This document shows positions 37,709-46,968 of a stretch of DNA of 64,000 bases, one piece after another. Location of the stretch: positions 1 through 64,000 of the forward strand of contig CAKUIF010000006.1 in NCBI GenBank assembly GCA_934660915.1. Direction: 5' to 3'. The translations under genes and the position numbers were made by a program. A model generated the notes under the pieces. The model was given only the letters and a program-made list of their open reading frames with translations, searched no databases and had not been told where the DNA came from. The stretch comes from an uncultured Olsenella sp. Lineage in GTDB: Bacteria > Actinomycetota > Coriobacteriia > Coriobacteriales > Atopobiaceae. How positions within the stretch are numbered: the stretch's first letter is position 1; every line of letters begins with the position of its first letter.

Positions 37709-39799
37709 ATGGCTAAGGCTAAGTACAAGCTCGAAGACCTCCGCAACATCGGCATCATGGCCCACATCGACGCCGGTAAGACGACGACCACCGAGCGTAT
37801 CCTTTACTACACGGGCAAGACCCACAAGATCGGCGAGGTCCACGACGGCGCTGCCACCATGGACTGGATGGTTCAGGAGCAGGAGCGCGGCGTTACCATT
37901 ACCTCCGCTGCTACCACCTGCTTCTGGAAGGACCACGTCATCCAGATCATCGACACCCCGGGCCACGTCGACTTCACCGCTGAGGTCGAGCGCTGCCTGC
38001 GCGTCCTCGACGGCGCTGTTGCCGTCTTCGACGCCGTCGCCGGTGTCCAGCCGCAGTCCGAGACCGTTTGGCGTCAGGCCACCAAGTACAACGTGCCCCG
38101 CATCGCCTTCATCAACAAGTTCGACCGCGTCGGCTCTGACTTCGACCACGCCATCATGACCATGAAGGAGCGCCTGCACGCTCCGGCCGTGGCCGCTCAG
38201 CTCCCCATGGGCTCCGAGTCCAACTTCTGGGGCCTCATCGACCTCGTGACCATGACCGCTTGGGACTTCAAGGAAGACGCCAAGGGCATGATCTACCCCG
38301 AGCCGATGGACGAGATCCCCGCCGAGTTCGTCGACGAGGCTCAGGCCAAGCGCGACGAGCTTCTCGACGCCGCTTCCAACTTCTCCGATGAGATTATGGA
38401 GGCCGTGCTCGAGGAGGCCGAGATTCCGGTCGACGTCCTCAAGGCCGCCATCCGCAAGGGCGTGCTCGAGGGTGGCATCAACCCCGTCTTCGTCGGCTCC
38501 GCCTACAAGAACAAGGGCATCCAGGAGCTCCTCGACGCCGTCGTCGACTACCTGCCTTCCCCGCTCGACGTCAAGGAGATCGACGGCACCAACCTCAAGG
38601 GCGAGGAGGCTGTCCGTCACGCTGACATCAAGGAGCCCTTCTCCGCTCTGGCCTTCAAGATCATGACCGACCCGTTCGTGGGCAAGCTCACCTACATCCG
38701 CGTCTACTCTGGTCAGGCCGAGGCCGGTTCTTACGTCTACAACTCCGTCAAGGACGGTCGCGAGCGTCTGGGCCGCATCCTCGAGATGAACGCCAACGAG
38801 CGTGTTGACCGTGAGGAGTGCTCCGCTGGCGACATCGTCGCTTGCGTCGGCTTCAAGAACACCACCACCGGCGACACCCTCTGCGACGAGAAGAACCCGA
38901 TCGTCCTCGAGTCCATCCAGTTTGCCGCCCCGGTTATCGACGTCGCCGTCGAGCCCAAGACCAAGGCCGAGCAGGACAAGATGTCCGTTGGTCTTGCCAA
39001 GCTGGCCGAGGAGGACCCGACCTTCCAGGTCCACACCGACCACGAGACCGGCCAGACCATCATCGCCGGCATGGGCGAGCTGCACCTCGAGATCATCGTC
39101 GACCGTCTGCGTCGCGAGTTCAAGGTTGACTGCAACGTGGGCAAGCCGCAGGTCGCTTACCGCGAGACCGCCGGCAAGGCCGTCAGCCACGCCGAGGGCA
39201 AGTTCGTCCGCCAGTCCGGTGGCCGCGGCCAGTATGGTCACGCCGTCATCGACATCGAGCCGAACGAGGAGGGCAAGGGCTACGAGTTCGAGAACGCCAT
39301 CGTTGGTGGCGTCATCCCGAAGGAGTACATCCCCTCCATCGACAAGGGCATCCAGGAGGCGCTCGAGACCGGCGTCATCGCCGGCTACCCGGTCGTCGAC
39401 ATCAAGGTCAAGCTGATCGACGGTTCTTACCACGAGGTCGACTCCTCTGAGGCCGCCTTCAAGATCGCCGGCTCCATGGCCATCAAGGACGCCCTCAAGA
39501 AGTCCGACCCCGTCCTCCTCGAGCCCGTCGAGTCCGTTGAGGTCGAGACCCCCGAGCAGTACATGGGCGACGTCATGGGCAACCTCACTTCCCGCCGCGG
39601 CAAGATCGAGGGCATGGAGGACCGCTTCGGCTCCAAGGTCATCCGCGCCAAGGTGCCCCTGGGCGAGATGTTCGGTTACGCCACCGACCTCCGTTCCCAG
39701 ACTCAGGGTCGCGCGAGCTACACCATGCAGTTCGACTCCTACGAGCCCGTCCCGAAGTCCGTCCGCGACGAGATCGTCGCCAAGAACGGCACCAACTAA
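37709..39799 (+). CDS. fusA: Translation elongation factor G
   Basis: EF-G is the GTPase that drives ribosomal translocation. The 696 residues begin with the G domain (AHIDAGKTTTTERIL near residue 18, DTPGHVDF, NKFD) and continue through domains II-V, with SGGRGQYGHAVI in domain IV. Length is standard. It follows rpsG by 19 bases and is followed by rpsJ, not by tuf, which in this genome segment is at 17687. Confidence 0.98.
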   Translation: MAKAKYKLEDLRNIGIMAHIDAGKTTTTERILYYTGKTHKIGEVHDGAATMDWMVQEQERGVTITSAATTCFWKDHVIQIIDTPGHVDFTAEVERCLRVLDGAVAVFDAVAGVQPQSETVWRQATKYNVPRIAFINKFDRVGSDFDHAIMTMKERLHAPAVAAQLPMGSESNFWGLIDLVTMTAWDFKEDAKGMIYPEPMDEIPAEFVDEAQAKRDELLDAASNFSDEIMEAVLEEAEIPVDVLKAAIRKGVLEGGINPVFVGSAYKNKGIQELLDAVVDYLPSPLDVKEIDGTNLKGEEAVRHADIKEPFSALAFKIMTDPFVGKLTYIRVYSGQAEAGSYVYNSVKDGRERLGRILEMNANERVDREECSAGDIVACVGFKNTTTGDTLCDEKNPIVLESIQFAAPVIDVAVEPKTKAEQDKMSVGLAKLAEEDPTFQVHTDHETGQTIIAGMGELHLEIIVDRLRREFKVDCNVGKPQVAYRETAGKAVSHAEGKFVRQSGGRGQYGHAVIDIEPNEEGKGYEFENAIVGGVIPKEYIPSIDKGIQEALETGVIAGYPVVDIKVKLIDGSYHEVDSSEAAFKIAGSMAIKDALKKSDPVLLEPVESVEVETPEQYMGDVMGNLTSRRGKIEGMEDRFGSKVIRAKVPLGEMFGYATDLRSQTQGRASYTMQFDSYEPVPKSVRDEIVAKNGTN

Positions 39800-39836
39800 A
39801 CGACCCGAGCGTTAGCTCATTTACGGAGGTACCACA

Positions 39837-40145
39837 GTGTCTACCCAGAAGATCAGGATCCGCCTCAAGGGCTATGACCACGAGGTCGTTGATCAGTCCG
39901 CTAAGCTCATCGTCGACACCGCCCAGAAGACCGGTGCCCGCGTGAGCGGCCCCATCCCCCTGCCGACCGAGCGCAACCTCTACTGCGTCATCCGCTCGCC
40001 GCACAAGGACAAGGATTCCCGCGACGAGTTCGAGATGCGCACCCACAAGCGCCTCATCGACATCCTCGACCCCTCCTCCAGCACCGTCGATTCCCTTATG
40101 CGTCTCGACCTTCCCGCTGGCGTTGATATCGAGATCAAGCTCTAA
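39837..40145 (+). CDS. rpsJ: 30S ribosomal protein uS10
   Basis: S10 is a head protein of the 30S subunit and the NusE partner in antitermination. The 102 residues include IRIRLKGYDHEVVDQSA, GPIPLPTERN and RTHKRLIDILDPSSSTVD. The start is GTG 39837, with ACGGAGG upstream. In most bacteria rpsJ opens the S10 operon; here it ends the str operon with a terminator after it, and the next S10 gene (rplC) begins 10.7 kb later. Confidence 0.97.
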   Translation: MSTQKIRIRLKGYDHEVVDQSAKLIVDTAQKTGARVSGPIPLPTERNLYCVIRSPHKDKDSRDEFEMRTHKRLIDILDPSSSTVDSLMRLDLPAGVDIEIKL

Positions 40146-40168
40146 GCTTCGTGCTTAACGGCTAATCG

Positions 40169-40206
40169 GAACCCCGCTGCCACCTAGGTAGCGGGGTTCT
40201 TCTTTG
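40169..40206 (+). terminator. Intrinsic terminator after rpsJ
   Basis: GAACCCCGCT (40169-40178) pairs with AGCGGGGTTC (40190-40199), then TTCTTTG. It ends the rpsL-rpsG-fusA-rpsJ transcript. Confidence 0.9.
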
Positions 40207-40210
40207 TAAT

Positions 40211-40282
40211 AGAGCTCCCTCCTGATCGGTCCATTTCCGGGTGTTTTAGCCTCGAAGAATGGGAAAAACAGGAGGGAGCTCT
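40211..40282. repeat. Long inverted repeat, copy 1, left flank of the fab-acc cluster
   Basis: AGAGCTCCCTCCTG (40211-40224) is the exact complement of 40269-40282. The interior has CCATTTC near the left arm and AATGGG near the right. A related copy lies at 50528-50597, beyond the other end of the fab-acc cluster. It could act as a bidirectional terminator between rpsJ and the convergent birA, or be a mobile-type palindromic element. Confidence 0.8.
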
Positions 40283-40313
40283 GCGTTGTAAAGGGGCAAG
40301 AAGTGCGATGAGC

Positions 40314-41087
40314 CTATTTGACGCGACGAAGTGAGGCGAGCTCGAAGGGGAATGAGCGGAGGCCGCCAGATGTGGCCAGAACAGCCTGCCCCCAGTTGTC
40401 GACCGTCTTAAAGGTGCCGTGCATGAGCTCGGCGCCCTCGGGGGAGAGCGCCACAACCTCGCGCTCAAGCCAGGCCAAGTGCCCGAGGTATTCGTCGATC
40501 ACGGGAAAGAGGGGCCCTCGTCCGTTGCGGTGTTTCTTGAGGCCCCTTGCCCAGGCATCGCATTGCTCAACAACACCGCCGTGGATTGCGCGTAGCAGGT
40601 CGTCAACGCTGGGGACATGCTCGTTCAGGTCCATGAGACTCACGGCGGGTAGGCCGCCGTCGGGAACCTTCGCTGGCGTGTATGCGACGTTGATTCCGAT
40701 TCCTGCAACGGCGAACTGGGTGCCGTCTGCGTCCCGGGAGGCTTCGATAAGGATGCCCCCGAGTTTCTTGCCACGTGCGTAGAGGTCGTTTGGCCACTTG
40801 AGTCGAACCTCATCTGCCAGGCCGAGCGACTCGAGCTCTTCAATGACGGCAAGCCCGCAGACCGCTGCGAGGCCGTTGTAATCCTCCGGCGCCACGTCCG
40901 GCCTCAAGACAATCGAGAGCAAAAGGTTGCCTTCGGTGGAATCCCACTTGTGCCCGCGGCGCCCACGGCCCGCGGTTTGGCGCCGCGCAGCTAGGCCATA
41001 GCCGTGCGGGACCCCAACTTTTCCCGCCTTGAGCAGGTCATCGTTTGTTGAGCCGGTTACTTCGACGATATTCAGCTGGTATCCCAT
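40314..41087 (-). CDS. birA: Biotin-[acetyl-CoA-carboxylase] ligase, no DNA-binding domain
   Basis: BirA attaches biotin to the AccB carrier protein. The 257 residues show the catalytic core: STNDDLL, QTAGRGRRGHKW (biotinyl-AMP binding loop), LKWPNDLY, GGILIEAS, and a small C-terminal SH3-like part. There is no N-terminal helix-turn-helix, so this form cannot repress biotin genes directly (class I ligase). I chose ATG 41087 with AAAGGAA upstream over TTG 41108. It is divergent from fabH, and its substrate AccB is encoded in the same cluster. Confidence 0.93.
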   Translation of the reverse strand: MGYQLNIVEVTGSTNDDLLKAGKVGVPHGYGLAARRQTAGRGRRGHKWDSTEGNLLLSIVLRPDVAPEDYNGLAAVCGLAVIEELESLGLADEVRLKWPNDLYARGKKLGGILIEASRDADGTQFAVAGIGINVAYTPAKVPDGGLPAVSLMDLNEHVPSVDDLLRAIHGGVVEQCDAWARGLKKHRNGRGPLFPVIDEYLGHLAWLEREVVALSPEGAELMHGTFKTVDNWGQAVLATSGGLRSFPFELASLRRVK

Positions 41088-41148
41088 ACGCCATTCCTTT
41101 CCGGTCAAGCCCCGTGTGGAGCAAACGTGGCGATTCGTTGCTTGTAAA

Positions 41149-41162
41149 GTTGAGACCTCAAC
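41149..41162. promoter_or_regulatory. Palindrome in the birA-fabH intergenic region
   Basis: GTTGAG-AC-CTCAAC is a 6-bp-arm palindrome overlapping a TTGAGA box that could be the fabH -35 element, followed 18 bases on by TACGCT. It lies between the divergent birA and fabH and is a plausible operator for lipid-synthesis control. No regulator gene is adjacent. Confidence 0.5.
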
Positions 41163-41238
41163 AACTGACTTCTTACGCTATTCTGTCAGAGCAATGTTAA
41201 CGGGTCAACATCCGGAGAGCGTAAGGAGAAGAACAGCT

Positions 41239-42201
41239 TTGTCTTTCCAGATTCTCGGCACAGGATCGGCGCTGCCCGCCCGCTCGGTTTCGAACGAAGA
41301 GCTTTCGGGCTTTCTCGACACTTCCGACGAATGGATCTTCTCCCGCACGGGAATCAAGAGCCGCCGCGTCTGCACGACTGAGACGCTTGACGACCTTGCC
41401 GTCGACGCGAGTCGCCGCGCCCTTGAGGCCGCAGGCGTCGACGCATCCGAGCTTGACCTCGTTATCTGCTCGACCACCACGGGCGACCACCTGCTTCCCG
41501 CGCAGGCGTGTTCCGTGGCCGAGCGTCTCGGCGCAAATTGTGCGGCCTTCGACGTGTCGGGCGCTTGCGCCGGGTTCGTCCTGGCGCTTGACGTTGCCGA
41601 CGGCTTCATCGAACGCGGCAGGGCGCGGCGCGTCCTCGTTGTGGCCGCCGAGCAGATGAGCCGCGTCCTCGACTGGTCTGATCGCGCCACCAGCGTGCTC
41701 TTCGGCGATGGCGCCGGCGCGGCGGTGCTCGGCGCGGGCAAGAAGGGCAATCCCCTGGCGTTGTCCTTCTCGACAAGCCCAGATGTGGCGGCCCTCGATG
41801 TGCCGGGTCTGGTGGGCACTTCTCCCTTTGCGGAGGCCGGGCGGCCGGCGAGCACGCTCTCCATGGACGGTCGCCGTGTGTTCCGCTTCGCCGTCGCCGC
41901 GATTTGCGACGCGGTCGAGGGGTTGGCCGAGAAGGCCGGAGTGAGCGTCGTGGGAATCGATCACCTGGTGCTCCACCAGGCGAACGAGCGCATCCTCGCC
42001 GCGGCGGTGAAGCGGCTCGGCATAGATGACTCCCGCGTGGTCCGCACCCTGCGCGAGACGGGCAACATATCGAGCGCCTGCATCCCGCTCGCGCTCGACC
42101 GGCTCGCCCGGGCCGGGAGCCTCAAAAGCGGCGACCTCGTCGCCCTGGTCGGTTTCGGGGCCGGCCTCGACATCGGCGCATGCCTGCTTCGCTGGAAGTA
42201 G
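41239..42201 (+). CDS. fabH: 3-oxoacyl-[acyl-carrier-protein] synthase III
   Basis: FabH starts fatty-acid synthesis by condensing an acyl-CoA with malonyl-ACP. The protein shows DTSDEWIFSRTGI, the catalytic Cys in SGACAGF, His in LHQANERI and Asn in ETGNISSA. I place the start at TTG 41239 because AAGGAG lies ten bases before it and the family N-terminus (SFQILGTGSALPARSVSN) begins there, giving 320 residues. ATG 41194 would add 15 residues. It is the first gene of the fab-acc cluster. Confidence 0.93.
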   Translation: MSFQILGTGSALPARSVSNEELSGFLDTSDEWIFSRTGIKSRRVCTTETLDDLAVDASRRALEAAGVDASELDLVICSTTTGDHLLPAQACSVAERLGANCAAFDVSGACAGFVLALDVADGFIERGRARRVLVVAAEQMSRVLDWSDRATSVLFGDGAGAAVLGAGKKGNPLALSFSTSPDVAALDVPGLVGTSPFAEAGRPASTLSMDGRRVFRFAVAAICDAVEGLAEKAGVSVVGIDHLVLHQANERILAAAVKRLGIDDSRVVRTLRETGNISSACIPLALDRLARAGSLKSGDLVALVGFGAGLDIGACLLRWK

Positions 42202-42266
42202 GTCTCGCATAGCACGAAAGAAATCGCACGTACATGGCCCTGCGGGGCAAAGCAAAGGAGAACACC

Positions 42267-42503
42267 ATGGCAGATAAGAACACCTTCGAGCGCGTCTGCG
42301 ACATCATCCGCGACAACGCCGGCGCCGACGACGTCGAGCTCACCCGCGAGACCACCATGGCCGACCTCGGCCTGGACTCCCTGGCCGTCGTCGAGGTCGT
42401 CGTCGCCTGCGAGGACGAGTTCGAAATCGCGATCGAGCAGGACGCCAACCCCGCGACCGTCGGCGAGTTCGTGGACCTCGTCGAGGCCCAGCTGGAGAAG
42501 TAG
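42267..42503 (+). CDS. acpP: Acyl carrier protein
   Basis: ACP carries growing acyl chains on a phosphopantetheine arm. The 78 residues are acidic and contain the attachment serine in LGLDSLAVVEVV. AAAGGAG lies seven bases before ATG 42267. The gene is 65 bases after fabH and two before fabK. Confidence 0.96.
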   Translation: MADKNTFERVCDIIRDNAGADDVELTRETTMADLGLDSLAVVEVVVACEDEFEIAIEQDANPATVGEFVDLVEAQLEK

Positions 42504-42505
42504 TC

Positions 42506-43450
42506 ATGCTGAAGACCCCTCTTTGCGACCTTCTGGGCATCGAGAAGCCCGTTTTCCAGGGCGGCATGGCATGGATCGCCGACGCCTCCTTGGCCGCGGC
42601 GGTGTCGGAGGCCGGCGGCCTGGGCATCATCGCGGCCATGAACGCTAACGCCGATTGGCTCCACGACCAGATCCATGAGCTGCGTCGCCGCACGGACAAA
42701 CCCTTCGGCGTCAACGTCATGCTCATGAGCCCGTTTGCCGACGAGGTCGCGCAGGTCGTCATCGACGAGAAGGTCCCGGTGGTCGTCACCGGCGCCGGCA
42801 ACCCACGCAAGTACATGCCCGCCTGGATCGAGGCGGGCATCAAGGTGATTCCCGTGGTCGCGTCCGTGGCGCTCGCAAAGCTCGTGGCCCGTGCCGGCGC
42901 GAGTGCGGTGGTGGCCGAGGGCACCGAGTCGGGAGGCCACATCGGCGAGCTCACCACGATGGTCCTCGTTCCGCAGGTCGTCGACGCTGTGGACATCCCC
43001 GTCCTCGCGGCGGGCGGCATCGCCGACGGCCGCGGCGTGGCGGCGGCGTTCATGCTGGGCGCCCAGGGCGTCCAGGTGGGCACGCGCTTCCTCGTGGCCG
43101 ACGAGTGCACCGTCTCGGAGCCGTACAAGGAGCTCGTGCTCAAGGCCAAGGACATCTCGACCCGCGCGACGGGCCGCTCGACGGGGCACCCCGTCCGCGC
43201 GCTCAAGACGCGCTTTACCAACGAGTACGCGAAGCTCGAGGCCGAAGGCGCCGACCCCGATAAGCTCGCGGAGTTCGGCACGGGAGCCCTTCGCCGCGCC
43301 GCCAAGGACGGAGACGTCGAGCGCGGTTCCTTCCTCTGCGGGCAGGTCGCGGGCATGGTGCGCGAGCGCCAGAGCGCGGCGGACATCGTGGACGACCTGG
43401 TGAGCGACGGCGAGAAGGTCCTCGGAAAGGCCGGCGCATGGGTAAGGTAG
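42506..43450 (+). CDS. fabK: Enoyl-ACP reductase II (FMN-dependent FabK)
   Basis: FabK reduces enoyl-ACP in the last step of each elongation cycle and replaces FabI in triclosan-tolerant bacteria. The 314 residues show the nitronate monooxygenase-like barrel: FQGGMAWIA, VNVMLMSP, VVTGAGNP, the catalytic His in ESGGHIGE, and FMN-binding AAGGIADGRG and GAQGVQVGTRF. No fabI is present in the cluster. It starts two bases after acpP and overlaps fabD by 13 bases. Confidence 0.95.
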   Translation: MLKTPLCDLLGIEKPVFQGGMAWIADASLAAAVSEAGGLGIIAAMNANADWLHDQIHELRRRTDKPFGVNVMLMSPFADEVAQVVIDEKVPVVVTGAGNPRKYMPAWIEAGIKVIPVVASVALAKLVARAGASAVVAEGTESGGHIGELTTMVLVPQVVDAVDIPVLAAGGIADGRGVAAAFMLGAQGVQVGTRFLVADECTVSEPYKELVLKAKDISTRATGRSTGHPVRALKTRFTNEYAKLEAEGADPDKLAEFGTGALRRAAKDGDVERGSFLCGQVAGMVRERQSAADIVDDLVSDGEKVLGKAGAWVR

Positions 43451-44400
43451 CGTTTCTCTTTGCGGGCCAGGGGGCGCAGCACCCCGGGATGGACGCGGGG
43501 ATCGCCGCGGCGTCGCCTGCGGCCCGCGCCGTGTTCGACGCCGCGGATTCCGTGCGCCCCGGAACCTTCAAGCAGTGCTGCCAGGGCACCAAGGAGGAGC
43601 TCTCCCAGACGGAGAACACCCAGCCCTGCGTGTTTGCCACCGACCTCGCCTGCGCCCGCGCGCTCGAGGAGCGCGGGGTCGAGCCGGACGTTGTCGCGGG
43701 TTTCTCGCTCGGAGAGGTCGCGGCGCTCACCTTTGCCGGGGCGTTCTCCGACAAGAAGGGCTTTGAGCTCGTGTGCCGTCGCGCCGAGCTTATGGCCGCT
43801 GCTGCGTCGTCGCACCCCGGCGCTATGCGCGCCGTCGTCAAGCTCGACGCCGCACGCGTGGAGGAGCTTGCCGCCGAGGTCGCTTGCCAGGCCGACGGCG
43901 ACTGCTGGCCCGTGAACTACAACAGCCCGATGCAGACCGTGGTCGCGGGATCGCCGACGGCGTGCGAGAAGCTCGACGAGCTTGTGCGCGGGGCAGGCGG
44001 TCGCGCGATGAAGGTTGCCGTCTCGGGCGCATTCCACAGCCCGTACATGGCGGACGCCGCGGCTGGCCTGGCCGCCGCGCTGGACGGCAACGAGCCAGCC
44101 GCGATGCGCGTCCCCGTGCTCGCCAACCGCACGGCGCACCCGTACCCCGCCGACCCGAAGTCCGCCGCGGAGCTCCTGTCCGCGCAGGTCGCAAACCCCG
44201 TGCGCTGGACCGACACAATCCGCGCGATGGCCGCAGATGGTGTCGACGCCTTCGTGGAGGTCGGCCCCGGAAAGACCTTGAGCGGTCTCGTCAAGCGAAC
44301 GCTCGAGGGAGTCTGCGTCTACAACGTGGAGACCCCCGAGGAGCTCGAGGCGACAGCGTCCGCGCTTCTTGCCAGGAAGGAGGCCGAAGGTGGCCGATAA
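43438..44400 (+). CDS. fabD: Malonyl-CoA:ACP transacylase
   Basis: FabD loads malonyl groups onto ACP. The 320 residues have FLFAGQGAQHPGMD at the start, the nucleophile in GFSLGE (residue about 92; most homologues have GHSLGE) and the catalytic His in SGAFHSPYM near 201. ATG 43438 lies inside the end of fabK, and its stop lies inside fabG, so the three are coupled. Confidence 0.95.
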   Translation: MGKVAFLFAGQGAQHPGMDAGIAAASPAARAVFDAADSVRPGTFKQCCQGTKEELSQTENTQPCVFATDLACARALEERGVEPDVVAGFSLGEVAALTFAGAFSDKKGFELVCRRAELMAAAASSHPGAMRAVVKLDAARVEELAAEVACQADGDCWPVNYNSPMQTVVAGSPTACEKLDELVRGAGGRAMKVAVSGAFHSPYMADAAAGLAAALDGNEPAAMRVPVLANRTAHPYPADPKSAAELLSAQVANPVRWTDTIRAMAADGVDAFVEVGPGKTLSGLVKRTLEGVCVYNVETPEELEATASALLARKEAEGGR

Positions 44401-45160
44401 AGAAGGATCTTTGGCACGCGACGCCTCGCGCCGCGTCGCTCTGGTAACGGGCGCCTCGCGCGGCATCGGCCGCGCGGTGGCCAGTGGGCTCGCTGCCGAC
44501 GGCTTCGACGTTGCGCTCGTGTACGCGGGCAACGCCGATGCGGCAGCCGACGCGGTGGCCGCTTGCGAGGCTGCCGGCGCCACGGCACGCGCCTATCGCT
44601 GCGACGTATCGAATACCGACGAGGTCAAGGCAACGGTGGACGCTGTTCTCGCCGATTTCGGCTCCGTCTGGGCGCTCGTCAACAACGCGGGCATCACGCG
44701 TGACACGCTGCTCGCCCGCATGAAGGACGAGGACTTCGCCCGGGTGCTCGACGTCAACCTCGCCGGCGCTTTCAACATGATGCGCGCCCTCACGCGCCCG
44801 CTCATGCGCCAGCGCGGCGGCCGCATCGTGAGCATGTCGAGCGTCGTCGGCCTGATGGGCAACGCCGGCCAGGCCAACTACGCGGCCTCCAAGGCCGGCC
44901 TCATCGGCCTGACCAAGTCCGTCGCGCGCGAGCTCGCCCCCCGAGGCGTGACCGTGAACGCGGTGGCTCCCGGCTTCGTGCGCACCGACATGACCGCAGC
45001 GCTGCCCGAGCAGGTCGTCGAGCGCTACGAGGGCCAGATTCCCCTCGGCCGCCTGGCCGATCCCGAGGAGGTTGCCGACGTGGTTCGGTTCCTCGTGAGC
45101 GACGCTGCGGCGTACGTGACGGGCGAGGTTATCCGCGTCGACGGCGGAATGGCGATGTAG
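44390..45160 (+). CDS. fabG: 3-oxoacyl-ACP reductase
   Basis: FabG reduces 3-oxoacyl-ACP with NADPH. The 256-residue short-chain dehydrogenase has the cofactor motif TGASRGIG near residue 22, NNAG, the catalytic Ser in SMSSVVG, YAASK, and a C-terminal VTGEVIRVDGG. The start is GTG 44390 with AAGGAGG six bases upstream; it overlaps fabD by 11 bases. Confidence 0.95.
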   Translation: MADKEGSLARDASRRVALVTGASRGIGRAVASGLAADGFDVALVYAGNADAAADAVAACEAAGATARAYRCDVSNTDEVKATVDAVLADFGSVWALVNNAGITRDTLLARMKDEDFARVLDVNLAGAFNMMRALTRPLMRQRGGRIVSMSSVVGLMGNAGQANYAASKAGLIGLTKSVARELAPRGVTVNAVAPGFVRTDMTAALPEQVVERYEGQIPLGRLADPEEVADVVRFLVSDAAAYVTGEVIRVDGGMAM

Positions 45161-45216
45161 CTGGGGTTTCTTTGCAAAGAAGAGCCGGCGAGGTTCGGCT
45201 CGGTTGGGAGATGACG

Positions 45217-46464
45217 ATGGAACACAGGGTGGCGATCACCGGCATCGGCGCCGTCACGCCGCTGGGCAACACGGCGCCCGCGACCTGGGAAGCGATGCTC
45301 GCGGGTCGTTGCGGCATCGGGCCGATCACGCGCTTCGACGCGGAGGGCTTCGCGGTCCAGGTGGCCGCCGAGGTCAAGGGCTTTGACGGCGAGGCGTACT
45401 TCGGGCGCCGCGAGGCGAGGCACCTCGACAGGTGCGTGCAGTTCGCGATGGCTGCGGCCGACGAGGCGATGGCGGACTCGGGCCTTGGTGCCGAGGGCGC
45501 CGTCGACCACGGGCGCCTGGGCGTCTACATCGGCTCGGGCATCGGCGGCATCGAGACCTACACCGACCAGGTGCACATGATGGCCGAGAAGGGCATGCGC
45601 CGCGCCTCCCCGTACCTCGTGGCGATGATGATCCCGAACATGGCCTCCGGCAACGTGGCCATCCGCCATGACGCCAAAGGCCCGACCCTGCCCGTGGTCA
45701 CCGCCTGCGCGACCTCGGCTCATGCGGTGGGTGAGGCCTTCCGCGCCATCAAGCACGGCTACGCCGACGCGATCCTGGCCGGCGGCGCCGAGGCAGCTAT
45801 CTTCCCCGAGGTCGTCGCGGGCTTCACCGCCTGCCGCGCCCTTACCACAAACCCCGACCCCGCGACTGCGTGCCGACCTTTCGACGCCGACCGCGACGGC
45901 TTTGTCATGGGCGAGGGGGGCTGCGTGCTCGTCCTCGAGCAGTGGGAGCACGCCGTTGCGCGCGGAGCGCGCATTTACGCCGAGGTCGTGGGCTATGGCA
46001 ATACCGACGACGCGCACCACATCACAAGCCCCGACCCCGAGGCGGCGGGCATCGCCCGCGCGATCTCGCTGGCGGTGGCCGAGGGCGGCGTGAGGCCCGA
46101 GGAGGGGCTCTACATCAACGCGCACGGCACGTCGACCAAGCTCAACGACTCGTCCGAGACGCTCGGCATCAAGCGCGCGCTCGGCGACGAGGCGGCGCGC
46201 GCGGCTCATGTGAGCTCAACCAAGTCGATGACCGGCCACATGATCGGCGCCACGGGCGCGGCCGAGGTCATGGCCTGCGCCTTGGCCCTGCGCGACGGCG
46301 TCGTGCCCCCGACCATCAACTACCGCACGCCCGACCCCGCGTGCGACCTGGATTACACGCCCAACGAGGCCCGCACCTGCGAGCTTACCTGGGCACTCTC
46401 GACCAACCTCGGCTTCGGCGGGCACAACGCGTGCGTCGCGTTGCGCGCCGCCAAGGAGGCGTAA
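45217..46464 (+). CDS. fabF: 3-oxoacyl-[acyl-carrier-protein] synthase II
   Basis: FabF elongates acyl-ACP by condensation with malonyl-ACP. The 415 residues carry the catalytic Cys in TACATSAHAVG and two His residues in NAHGTSTKLND and KSMTGHMIGATGA. GGGAG sits against an ATG at 45211, so ATG 45217, six bases further on, is preferred. It is the only elongation condensing enzyme in the cluster besides FabH. Confidence 0.95.
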   Translation: MEHRVAITGIGAVTPLGNTAPATWEAMLAGRCGIGPITRFDAEGFAVQVAAEVKGFDGEAYFGRREARHLDRCVQFAMAAADEAMADSGLGAEGAVDHGRLGVYIGSGIGGIETYTDQVHMMAEKGMRRASPYLVAMMIPNMASGNVAIRHDAKGPTLPVVTACATSAHAVGEAFRAIKHGYADAILAGGAEAAIFPEVVAGFTACRALTTNPDPATACRPFDADRDGFVMGEGGCVLVLEQWEHAVARGARIYAEVVGYGNTDDAHHITSPDPEAAGIARAISLAVAEGGVRPEEGLYINAHGTSTKLNDSSETLGIKRALGDEAARAAHVSSTKSMTGHMIGATGAAEVMACALALRDGVVPPTINYRTPDPACDLDYTPNEARTCELTWALSTNLGFGGHNACVALRAAKEA

Positions 46465-46467
46465 AGC

Positions 46468-46959
46468 ATGGATTCGAACAAGATCGCGCAGATAGCCGAC
46501 GTGATGGAGGACCGCGGGCTCACTCGCGTCCGCGTCGAGGAGCCCGACGGCTCCGCCTTCGAGCTCGAGCGCGGCGTCGCGCAGGCGCCCGCCCCCGTGG
46601 TGGTGGCGCCGCAGGTCGTGGCTGCCGAGGCTCCTCTTGCCCCGGTCGCCGCGACTGCGCCCTCCGTGTCCGCCGCCCCCGAGCCCGGGCCCGAAGTTAG
46701 CGCTCCCGAGCCCGCCGCCCCCGCCGGCGACGAGGTCAAGGCGCCCATGGTCGGCGTCTATTACGCCGCCCCCGCCCCCGGCGCGGATCCCTTCGTGCGC
46801 GTGGGCTCCAAGGTAAAGAAGGGCGAGACGCTCTGCATCATCGAGGCGATGAAGGTCATGAACGAGGTCGCCGCCGAGGCCGCCGGCGAGGTTCTCTCCA
46901 TCAACGCCAAGGACGGCGAGCTCGTCGAGTACGGCAGCTGCCTCATGACCATAGGCTAG
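46468..46959 (+). CDS. accB: Biotin carboxyl carrier protein of acetyl-CoA carboxylase
   Basis: AccB carries the carboxyl group on biotin between AccC and AccDA. The 163 residues comprise an N-terminal helical part, an Ala/Pro/Val-rich linker (about 38-88), and a biotinyl domain with the target lysine in IIEAMKVMNEV near residue 130. It is the likely substrate of the BirA encoded at 40314-41087. It begins three bases after fabF. Confidence 0.94.
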   Translation: MDSNKIAQIADVMEDRGLTRVRVEEPDGSAFELERGVAQAPAPVVVAPQVVAAEAPLAPVAATAPSVSAAPEPGPEVSAPEPAAPAGDEVKAPMVGVYYAAPAPGADPFVRVGSKVKKGETLCIIEAMKVMNEVAAEAAGEVLSINAKDGELVEYGSCLMTIG

Positions 46960-46968
46960 GAGGCCTGC